Positions 50,691 to 64,000 of a stretch of 64,000 nucleotides of DNA are shown in pieces. Location of the stretch: assembly GCF_014644455.1 (NCBI RefSeq), contig NZ_BMKS01000006.1, positions 186,001-250,000 on the forward strand. The letters run 5' to 3'. Origin of the DNA: Caldovatus sediminis. Lineage in GTDB: Bacteria; Pseudomonadota; Alphaproteobacteria; Acetobacterales; Acetobacteraceae. The notes below the pieces were generated by a model. That model made no database searches and was not told the DNA's origin. It was given only the letters and a program-made list of their open reading frames with translations. The translations under genes and the position numbers were made by a program. How positions within the stretch are numbered: the first letter of the stretch is position 1; every line of letters begins with the position of its first letter.

Positions 50691-53600
50691 GTGCGACGAT
50701 CGAATGCGGCGGGCGCGGCCGACACGGCATCGGGGACGGCGACGGCGAGGGCGAGAGCGCCCGGCGATGCACCATTCCGCCTCTATGCGCTGCATCCGCT
50801 GCTGGTGGGTCCGCTGCCGGCCTGGGATGCGGCGCTGGAGCGCGTAGCCGCGCTCGGCTTCTCCGCCGTTCTCGTGGCGCCGCCCTTCGCTCCGGGGCGA
50901 AGCGGCAACCTGTTCCACGCTGCGGACCACGATCGCCCCCATCCGGTGCTCGTGTCCGGCGATGCCGGCGCGGGGGACGCGGACGCGCTGCTCGCGTCGC
51001 TCGCCTCCGCGGCGCGTGCGCGCGGCCTCGACCTGTTCCTCGATCTGGTGCTCGACCGCGTGGCGGCCGACGGACGCCTCGCGGCGGAGCGCCCCGGCTG
51101 GTTCGACTCGCCGGCCGGCGGGGGGCTGCCCGATCCGCGCCGCGTCTCGCTCGAGCAGGGCGTGCTGCGTCCGCGCCTCGAGGATCCGGCGGTCGAGGCG
51201 GCCTACGGCGCGTGGTGGGAGGACCGCCTGCGCCGCTGGGCCGCGGCGGGCGTGGCCGGCTTCCGCTGCGACGCGCCGCACCGCGTGCCGGCCGCGCTCT
51301 GGCGCAGGCTGACCGCCGCGCTGCCCGGCGCGCGCTTCATCGCCTGGACGCCGAGCGTCCCGGCGCCCGAGGCCGCCGCGCTCGCGGATGCGGGCTTCGC
51401 GGCGACCTGCGATTCGCTCGCCTGGTGGGACTTCCGCGCCGCCTGGCTGGCCGAGGAGGCGGCGCGGCTGGCGATGGTGGCGCCCGCGCTGTCGGTGCCG
51501 GAGGCGCCCTTCGGCCCCCGCGTCGCCGCCTGCCACGAGGAGGCCGGCGCGGCGGAGCGCGCGGCGCGTCGGCAACTTCGCGCGGCGGCGGCGCTGGGGT
51601 CCGGCGCCGGCTGGATCGTGCCGATGGGCATGGAGTACGGCGCGCGGCGCCCGCTCGATCCCGCGCGCGACCGTCCCGGCGACTGGGACTGGCTGCGCCG
51701 GAACGCCGCCTTCGACCTCGGCGAGGAACTACGCGCCTGCAATGCCCGGCTCGCGGCCGCGCCCGCGCTGGCGGGACGGTCCGGCGAGCTGCGGATGCTG
51801 AGCGGGGCGGAGGCGCCGGTCGTGGCGCTGCTGCGCGCCGCCGGGCCGGATGCGAGGCTGGCCGGGGCCGCCACGCTGCTGCTCGCGAACCCGGACCTGC
51901 ACGCCGGCGCGACCGCGGTCCTCGCCACCCTGCTGCCCGGCGCGGGCGGCGCCTTCGGCCCGTTCCGCGCCGACTGGCCGCGCGGGGAGGCGGCGCTCGG
52001 CCCCGACGCCGAGATCGTGCTTGCGCCCGGCGAGGCGAAGATCCTCCTCGCCCCGCGGAGCGCGCCGATCCGGCCCGCGGCGGCCGTCCCGGCGGCTGCC
52101 GCCGCGGCGCGCGCCCTGCCGCGCCTCGCGATCGAGGCGGTGAGCCCGGCCGTGGACGACGGCCGCTTCGCGGTGAAGCGCACGGTGGGCGAGGTGGTCG
52201 AGGTCGAGGCCGACCTGGTCTGCGACGGCCACGACAGGCTTGCCGCCGCGCTGCTCTGGCGCCCCGGCGACGAGGCGGAGTGGCGCGAGGTGCGGATGCG
52301 CCCGCTCGGCAACGACCGCTGGGGCGCGCGCTTCCCGCTGGAGCGGGTGGGCCGCCACCTGTTCTGCGTCGAGGCGTGGCGCGACGTCTTCGCCTCCTTC
52401 CGCGACGAGCTGGAGAAGAAGCACGCCGCCGGCCTGAACATCGCGCTGGAGCTGGAGGAGGGCCGCCTCCTCATCGCGCGCGCCGCCGAGCGGGCGGGCG
52501 GCGAGCTGGCGCAGCTCGCCGCCCGCCTGCGGGCGGCACCGGAGCCGGAGCGCCTGACGCTGCTGCTCTCCGAGGACACCGCCGCGCTGATGCGCGCGGC
52601 CGACGAGCGCCCCTTCCGCAGCCGCAGCGCCGAGTATCCGGTCGAGGCCGACCGCACCCAGGCGCGCTTCGCCTCCTGGTACGAGCTGTTCCCGCGCAGC
52701 CAGTCCGGCGACCCGAAGCGCCACGGCACCTTCGACGACGTGATCCGCCAGCTGCCGCGGATCCGGGCGATGGGCTTCGACGTGCTCTACTTCCCGCCCA
52801 TCCACCCGATCGGCCGCGTGAACCGCAAGGGCCGCAACAACAGCCTCGTCGCCGAGCCGGGCGATCCGGGCAGCCCCTACGCCATCGGCTCCGAGGAGGG
52901 CGGGCACGACGCGATCCACCCCGAGCTCGGCACGCTGCAGGACTTCCGCCGCCTGCGCGACGCCGCGCACGCGCACGGGATGGAGCTCGCGCTCGACTTC
53001 GCGATCCAGGCCGCCCCCGACCATCCCTGGCTGCGCCGGCACAGGGAGTGGTTCGCGTGGCGCCCGGACGGCAGCCTGCGCTACGCCGAGAACCCGCCCA
53101 AGAAGTACGAGGACATCGTCAATGTCGAGTTCTACGGGGACGGCGCCGTCCCCTCGCTGTGGGTGGCGCTGCGCGATGTGGTGCGCTTCTGGGTGGAGCA
53201 GGGCGTGAGGACGTTCCGGGTGGACAACCCGCACACCAAGCCGCTGCCCTTCTGGGAGTGGCTGATCGCCGACATCCGCGCCGAGCACCCGGACTGCATC
53301 TTCCTCTCGGAGGCCTTCACCCGGCCGAAGATGATGTACCGCCTGGCCAAGATCGGCTTCTCGCAGTCCTACACCTACTTCACCTGGCGCAACCACAAGC
53401 GGGAGATCGAGGACTATCTGACGGAGCTGACGGAGACGGCGCCGAAGGACTTCTTCCGCCCGAACTTCTTCGTCAACACGCCCGACATCAATCCCTACTT
53501 CCTGCAGACCTCGGGCCGGCCGGGCTTCCTGATCCGCGCCGCGCTCGCGACCACACTGTCGGGGCTCTGGGGCATGTACAACGGGTTCGAGCTGTGCGAG

Positions 53601-54043
53601 GGGCGCGCGATCCCCGGCAAGGAGGAGTACCTCGACAGCGAGAAGTACGAGATCCGCGCCTGGGATTGGGACCGCCCCGGCAACATCGCGACCGAGATCG
53701 CGCGGCTGAACGCGATCCGCAGGGCGAACCCGGCGCTGCAGACGCATCTCGGCCTCGCCTTCCACAACGCCTTCAACGACAGCGTGCTGTGGTACCGCAA
53801 GGCGACGCCGGACCGCTCGAACGTCGTGCTCGTCGCGGTCAGCCTCGACCCGCATGCCGTGCAGGAGGCGGCGGTCGAGTTGCCGCTGTGGGAATGGGGC
53901 CTGCCGGACCACGCCGCGCTGGCGGCCGAGGACCTGATGCGGGGCCATCGCTTCACCTGGCGCGGCAAGGTGCAGCGCCTGCGGCTCGACCCGCACGAGC
54001 TGCCCTTCGGGATCTGGCGGGTGCGCCCCGCGGAGGGGGGCTG

Positions 54044-54044
<1 letters not shown>
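50691..54044 (+). CDS. glgE: Alpha-1,4-glucan:maltose-1-phosphate maltosyltransferase with extra N-terminal GH13-like domain
   Basis: A 1117-residue protein. Residues from about 473 to the end form GlgE, which extends alpha-glucan with maltosyl units from maltose 1-phosphate: an N-terminal beta domain, [14 protein letters not shown], the nucleophile D845 in [10 protein letters not shown] and the acid/base E874 in FLSEAFTRP. Residues 1 to about 450 are a second GH13-like barrel: an FRCDAPH segment corresponds to the nucleophile region, but the position of the acid/base Glu reads FIAWTPS, so this unit is probably inactive. Typical GlgE is 650-700 residues. The GTG start at 50691 is the only start in this frame near the homologous region. 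The stop overlaps the treS start (TGATG). Confidence 0.92.
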
Positions 54045-57334
<3,290 letters not shown>

Positions 57335-57336
57335 CG

Positions 57337-59490
57337 ATGGACCCGGACGCGATCGAGGCGATCGTCGCCGGCCGGCACGGCGACCCCTTCGCGGTCCTCG
57401 GCCCGCACGGGGGCGAGGTGCGCAGCTTCCAGCCAGGCGCTCTCGGGGTGGAGGTCGTGCGCGGCGGACACGCCGCGCCGGTGCCGCTGCCGCGGGTGCA
57501 TCCGGCCGGCCTCTTCGCCGGGCCGGCCGGCGCAGGTCCCTACCGCCTGCGCATCCGCTGGCCGGGCGGCGTGCAGGAGACGGAAGACCCCTATGCCTTC
57601 GGCCTGCTGCTCGGCGCGCTCGACATGCATCTCTTCGCGGAGGGCCGGCATCGCGAGCTCGGCCGCGTGTTCGGCGCGCGGGCGATGCGCGTGGACGGCG
57701 TGCCCGGCGTGCGCTTCGCGGTCTGGGCGCCGAACGCGCTGCGCGTCTCCGTCGTCGGCCCGTTCAACGCCTGGGACGGGCGGCGCCACCCGATGCGCCG
57801 GCGCCAGGAAGCCGGCGTGTGGGAGCTGTTCATCCCGCGCCTCGCGCCGGGAGCGCTCTACCAGTACGAGCTGCTGGACGCGCAGGGGCGCCTGCTGCCG
57901 CTGAAGACCGATCCCGTCGCGCGCGCCACCGAGGCGCCGCCCGGCACCGCGAGCCGCGTCGCCGACCCGGCGCCCTTCGCCTGGACCGACGCGGAGTGGA
58001 TGGCCGGGCGCGGCGCGCGCAACGCCGCGGACGCGCCGATCAGCATCTACGAGGTGCACAGCGCCTCCTGGTGGCGGCAGGAGGACGGCGCGGCGCCGGA
58101 CTGGGACAGGCTCGCGGACCGGCTGATCCCCTACGTCGCCGGAATGGGCTTCACGCATGTCGAGCTGCTCCCCGTGACCGAGCACCCGTTCGGCGGCTCC
58201 TGGGGCTACCAGCCGCTCGGCCTGTTCGCGCCGACCGCGCGCCACGGCCCGCCGGAGGGCTTCGCCCGCTTCGTGGACCGCTGCCACGCGGCGGGCATCG
58301 GCGTGATCCTCGACTGGGTGCCGGCGCACTTCCCGACCGACCCGCACGGCCTCGGCCGCTTCGACGGCACGCCGCTCTACGAGCACGCCGACCCGCGCGA
58401 GGGCTTCCACCGCGACTGGAATACGCTGATCTACAATTTCGGCCGGCACGAGGTGCGCGGCTTCCTGATCGCGAGCGCGCTGCACTGGCTCGAGGACTAC
58501 CATGCCGACGGGCTGCGCGTGGACGCGGTGGCCTCGATGCTCTACCGCGACTACTCGCGGGCGCCGGGCGAATGGGTGCCGAACCGCTACGGCGGGCGCG
58601 AGAACCTCGAGGCCGTAGACTTCCTGCGCGAGCTGAACGGCGTCGTCGCCGAGCGCTGCCCGGGCGCCATCATGGTCGCCGAGGAATCCACCGCCTGGCC
58701 CGGCGTGAGCCGCCCCGCCGCCGGGGGCGGGCTCGGCTTCCACTACAAATGGAACATGGGCTGGATGCACGACACGCTCCGCTACATGTCCTTCGACCCC
58801 GTGCACCGCCCCTGGCACCACGACCACGTCACCTTCGGCCTGGTCTACGCCTGGTCGGAGCGTTTCGTCCTGCCCCTCAGCCACGACGAGGTCGTGCACG
58901 GCAAGGGCAGCCTGCTCGGCAAGATGCCGGGCGACCCGTGGCGCCGGTTCGCCAACCTGCGCGCCTACCTCGCCTTCATGTGGACCCACCCGGGCAAGAA
59001 GCTGCTGTTCATGGGCGGCGAGATCGCCCAGCCCACGGAGTGGAACCACGACGCCCAGCTCCCCTGGAACCTGCTGGACGACCCGCGCCACCGCGGCGTG
59101 CAGACGCTGGTGCGCGACCTGAACGCGCTGCTGCGCGCCGAACCGGCGCTGCACCGCCGCGACGACTCGCCCGAGGGCTTCCGCTGGGTGATCGGCGACG
59201 ATCGCGCGCAGAGCGTTTTCGCCTGGCTGCGCCTCGGCGCGGAGGGGGACCGGCCCGCGCTCGTCGTGTGCAACTTCACGCCGGTGCCGCGCCACGGCTA
59301 CCGCGTCGGCGTCCCGCGCGGCGGAGGCTGGAGGGAGGCGCTGAACACCGACGCCGCGGCCTACGGCGGCACGAACGTGGGCAACGCCGGGCACGTGGGT
59401 GCCGAGGCGGTCCCCATGCACGGCTTCGCGCACTCGCTGCCGCTGACCCTGCCGCCGCTCGCGGCCGTGGTCCTCCTGCCGGAGGGCTAG
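57337..59490 (+). CDS. glgB: 1,4-alpha-glucan branching enzyme
   Basis: A 717-residue GH13 branching enzyme that adds alpha-1,6 branches. A shortened N-terminal segment and a CBM48 domain ([18 protein letters not shown]...FNAWDG) precede the barrel. D396 is the nucleophile ([11 protein letters not shown]), E449 the acid/base ([10 protein letters not shown]), and [12 protein letters not shown] holds the third acidic residue; [10 protein letters not shown] is typical. The start is the ATG at 57337; a GTG at 57331 overlapping the treS stop would add two residues. It acts with GlgE to build the branched glucan. Confidence 0.95.
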   Translation: MDPDAIEAIVAGRHGDPFAVLGPHGGEVRSFQPGALGVEVVRGGHAAPVPLPRVHPAGLFAGPAGAGPYRLRIRWPGGVQETEDPYAFGLLLGALDMHLFAEGRHRELGRVFGARAMRVDGVPGVRFAVWAPNALRVSVVGPFNAWDGRRHPMRRRQEAGVWELFIPRLAPGALYQYELLDAQGRLLPLKTDPVARATEAPPGTASRVADPAPFAWTDAEWMAGRGARNAADAPISIYEVHSASWWRQEDGAAPDWDRLADRLIPYVAGMGFTHVELLPVTEHPFGGSWGYQPLGLFAPTARHGPPEGFARFVDRCHAAGIGVILDWVPAHFPTDPHGLGRFDGTPLYEHADPREGFHRDWNTLIYNFGRHEVRGFLIASALHWLEDYHADGLRVDAVASMLYRDYSRAPGEWVPNRYGGRENLEAVDFLRELNGVVAERCPGAIMVAEESTAWPGVSRPAAGGGLGFHYKWNMGWMHDTLRYMSFDPVHRPWHHDHVTFGLVYAWSERFVLPLSHDEVVHGKGSLLGKMPGDPWRRFANLRAYLAFMWTHPGKKLLFMGGEIAQPTEWNHDAQLPWNLLDDPRHRGVQTLVRDLNALLRAEPALHRRDDSPEGFRWVIGDDRAQSVFAWLRLGAEGDRPALVVCNFTPVPRHGYRVGVPRGGGWREALNTDAAAYGGTNVGNAGHVGAEAVPMHGFAHSLPLTLPPLAAVVLLPEG

Positions 59491-59495
59491 CCGGG

Positions 59496-61597
<2,102 letters not shown>

Positions 61598-61601
<4 letters not shown>

Positions 61602-63397
61602 GCGCGAGCGGCTTCGTCCAGCCCACCACCTGGGGCGCCACGCTCCTCGCCCCGGACCGCACGCGCTTCCGCCTGTGGGCGCCCGACGCGCGGGCCGGCG
61701 CGGTGGCGCTCGAGGTCGAGGGGCGCGCGCCGCGGCCCATGCGGCCGCTTCCCGGCGGCTGGTTCGAGGCCGAGGCGCCGGTCGGGGCCGGGGCGCGCTA
61801 CAGGTACCGCGTCGCGCCGGAGCTCGCCGTGCCCGATCCGGCGTCGCGTCTGCAGGCGGGCGACGTGCACGACGCCTCGGTGGTGGTGGACCCGCGCGCC
61901 TATGCCTGGCGCCACGCCGACTGGCGCGGGCGGCCCTGGCACGAGACGGTGCTGTACGAGCTGCACGCCGGCGTCTTCGGCGGCTTCCGCGGCGTCGCGG
62001 CGCAGCTCCCGCGGCTGCGCGACCTCGGCGTCACGGCCGTCGAGCTGATGCCGGTCGGCGACTTCCCGGGACGCCGGAACTGGGGCTACGACGGCGTGCT
62101 GCCCTATGCGCCGGACACGGCCTACGGCTCGCCCGAGGACCTGAAGGCGCTGGTGGACGCGGCGCACGGCCTCGGCCTGATGGCGTTCCTCGACGTGGTG
62201 TACAACCACTTCGGGCCGGACGGGGCCTACCTGCACGCCTACGCCCGGGCCTTCTTCGACGGGCGCGCGCGCACGCCGTGGGGCGCCGCGATCGACTTCC
62301 GGCGGCCCGAGGTGCGCGCCTTCTTCGAGGAGAACGCGCTCTACTGGCTGAACGAGTACCGCTTCGACGGCCTGCGCCTCGACGCGGTGCACGCGATCGC
62401 CGAGGAGGCGTGGCTCGACGCGCTCGGCGCCCGCATCCGGCGCGAGATCACCGACCGCCACGTCCACCTGGTGCTGGAGAACGAGCGCAACGGCGCGCGC
62501 CACCTGCGGCCGGTCGGCCACTTCGACGCGCAGTGGAACGACGACGGCCACAACACCCTGCACCCGCTGCTGACCGGCGAGAGCGAGGGCTACTATGCCG
62601 ACTTCGCCGGGGACGGCGCGGCCAAGCTCGCCCGCGTGCTGGAGCAGGGCTTCCTGTTCCAGGGCCAGGTCGCTCCGCGCCGCGGGGCGCCGCGGGGCGA
62701 GCCCTCCGCCCACCTGCCGCCGACCGCCTTCGTGCTGTTCCTGCAGAACCACGACCAGGTCGGCAACCGCGCCTGCGGCGAGCGCCTGTCCGCGCTGGCG
62801 CATCCGGAGGCGCTGGCGGCGGCGACGGCGCTGCTGCTGCTCTGCCCGCAGGTGCCGCTGTTGTTCATGGGCGAGGAGTGGGGCGCGACCGCGCCCTTCC
62901 TCTACTTCACCGACCACCATGGCGAGCTCGCCGACGCCGTGCGCGAGGGGCGGCGCCGCGAGTTCGCCCATTTCGCCGCCTTCGCCGATCCGGAGGCGCG
63001 CGAACGCATCCCCGACCCGAACGCCGAGGCGACCTTCCGCGCCTCGATCCCCGACCCGGCCGAGGCTGCGCGCCCCCCGCACGCCGCCGTGCTCGACCTG
63101 CACCGCCGGCTGCTCGCGCTGCGGCGGCGGGAGATCGTGCCGCGCCTCCCCGGCGCGCGCGCCATCGGCGCCGGCGCGGCCGGGGATGCCGCGGTGCTGG
63201 CGCGGTGGCGCCTCGGCGACGGGGCGGTCCTGACGATCGCGGCGAATCTCGGCCCGGATCAGGCGAGCGTCGCCCCCCTCGCCGGCGGCGGCCGGCTGCT
63301 GTTCGAGAGCCTTGCCGGGGCCGCCGCGTCGCTCGGCGCGGGTCGCCTGCCGCCGCGCTGCACCGTCGCCCTGCTCGCGCCGCCCGCCGCCCGATGA
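61598..63397 (+). CDS. treZ: Malto-oligosyltrehalose trehalohydrolase TreZ
   Basis: A 599-residue GH13 enzyme releasing trehalose from maltooligosyl-trehalose. The N-terminal domain includes TRFRLWAPDARAGAVALEVEG. The barrel has ELHAGVFGGFRGV, LDVVYNHFGPDGAYL, D262 (GLRLDAVHAI, nucleophile) and E294 (HLVLENERNG, acid/base), then FLQNHDQVGNRACGERLS, which is diagnostic of TreZ. The GTG start at 61598 overlaps the glgX stop (GTGA). Its partner TreY (maltooligosyl-trehalose synthase) is not in the window and probably follows malQ. Confidence 0.95.
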
Positions 63398-64000
63398 CCT
63401 GCGATGACCGTCTGCGCGACCTCGCGGAGGCGGCCGGCATCGCCGCGCGCTGGCGCGACGCGCGCGGCGAGGAGCGCGAGGTCGCGGCCGACACCCTGCG
63501 CGCCGTGCTCGCCGCGCTCGGACTGCCCGCGCGATCCGCGGACGAGGCCGCGGCGTCGCGCGCGGCGCTGGCCGCGCGCGGCGCTCGCCTGCCGCCGCTG
63601 ATCACCGCGCGGCAGGGGCCGCAGGGCGTCGCCATCCCCGGCCACGCCCCCGGTACCCGCTTCCGCCTGCGTCTCGAGGACGGCGAGGTGCAGGAGGGCA
63701 GGCTCGGGCGCGGCCGCGCCGGCCAGGCCCGCCTGCCGCCGCCGCGCCGGCCGGGCTATCACCGGCTGGAGCTGCCGGACGCCGGCACCACGGTCGCCGT
63801 CGCGCCGCCGCGCTGCTTCGGGCTCGCGGAGGCCGGCGCCGAGCGGCACCGGGACGGGGCGCCCTGGGGCATCGCGGTGCAGCTCTATTCCCTGCGCCGG
63901 CGCGGCGACCTCGGCATCGGCGACCTCGGCGCCATCGGGCCCTTCGCGCGCGACGCGGCGCGGCGCGGCGCCGCCTGCGTCGCGATCAGCCCGGTGCATG
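63394..64000 (+). CDS. malQ: 4-alpha-glucanotransferase MalQ (cut by window end)
   Basis: The first 202 residues of an amylomaltase. It begins MTCDDRLRDLAEAAGIAARW, the usual helical MalQ start, followed by a small beta domain, and reaches WGIAVQLYSLRRRGDLGIGDLG and FARDAARRGAACVAISPVH, the conserved opening of the GH77 barrel. Catalytic residues lie beyond the window. The ATG overlaps the treZ stop (ATGA). MalQ re-equilibrates maltodextrins between the degradation and synthesis arms of the operon. Confidence 0.92.
   Translation, partial: MTCDDRLRDLAEAAGIAARWRDARGEEREVAADTLRAVLAALGLPARSADEAAASRAALAARGARLPPLITARQGPQGVAIPGHAPGTRFRLRLEDGEVQEGRLGRGRAGQARLPPPRRPGYHRLELPDAGTTVAVAPPRCFGLAEAGAERHRDGAPWGIAVQLYSLRRRGDLGIGDLGAIGPFARDAARRGAACVAISPVH

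Overview
The window is very GC-rich (roughly three quarters G+C) and densely coded. It looks like a chromosomal segment of an alphaproteobacterium, most plausibly Acetobacteraceae (Roseomonas-like). The grounds are codon bias, several Bug/TctC-type binding proteins and a TctCBA transporter, CaiB/BaiF and MaoC genes, and a lone TadG-like protein. The genus is inference.

Region by region. 0.5-4 kb: a peptide-type ABC binding protein, a PaaI-type thioesterase and an IclR regulator, all on the minus strand. 3.9-13.3 kb: a plus-strand catabolic run starting divergently from iclR (acyl-CoA ligase, double-hotdog dehydratase, Bug protein, class III CoA-transferase), then an iron alcohol dehydrogenase/maleylacetate reductase, a GST, a PEP mutase/isocitrate lyase-family enzyme and a luciferase-like oxidoreductase. 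13.5-24.8 kb: a minus-strand biosynthetic cluster made of a GT4 glycosyltransferase, a single-module reducing polyketide synthase (KS-AT-DH-MT-ER-KR-ACP), an alpha-oxoamine synthase and an Fmt-like formyltransferase. Its logic suggests an amino-ketone lipid that is formylated and perhaps glycosylated. 25.5-27.9 kb: a small membrane protein, an exported serine protease and a cueR-copZ copper operon with a CueR-type operator. 28.2-41.0 kb: two convergent operons of sugar- or polyol-type catabolic enzymes (epimerase-like SDR, DapA-like, two Gfo/Idh, DUF993, two TIM-barrel isomerases, enolase superfamily), a GNAT and a complete TctCBA transporter. 41.3-50.3 kb: tRNA-Leu(GAG), lipB, a TadG-like protein, a gamma-glutamyltransferase, a lipoprotein, an amidohydrolase, an IS630 transposase relic, an SDR and a hydantoinase-A relic. 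50.7-64 kb: one tightly overlapping alpha-glucan/trehalose operon, glgE - treS/mak - glgB - glgX - treZ - malQ, with malQ cut by the window end.

The least expected signal is a structured, dispersed element present three times (13.5 kb, and twice near 48.8 kb). Read from the minus strand it folds into a GAAA-capped hairpin inside a longer stem. Base pairs covary between copies, and in two copies the stem begins on the G of the UAG stop codon of a minus-strand gene. Other points worth a second look are the PKS/oxoamine synthase/formyltransferase cluster, the leaderless iclR promoter with overlapping divergent -35 boxes, an N-terminally extended CueR with an ideal ribosome binding site, and a tRNA promoter lying inside the lipB coding start.
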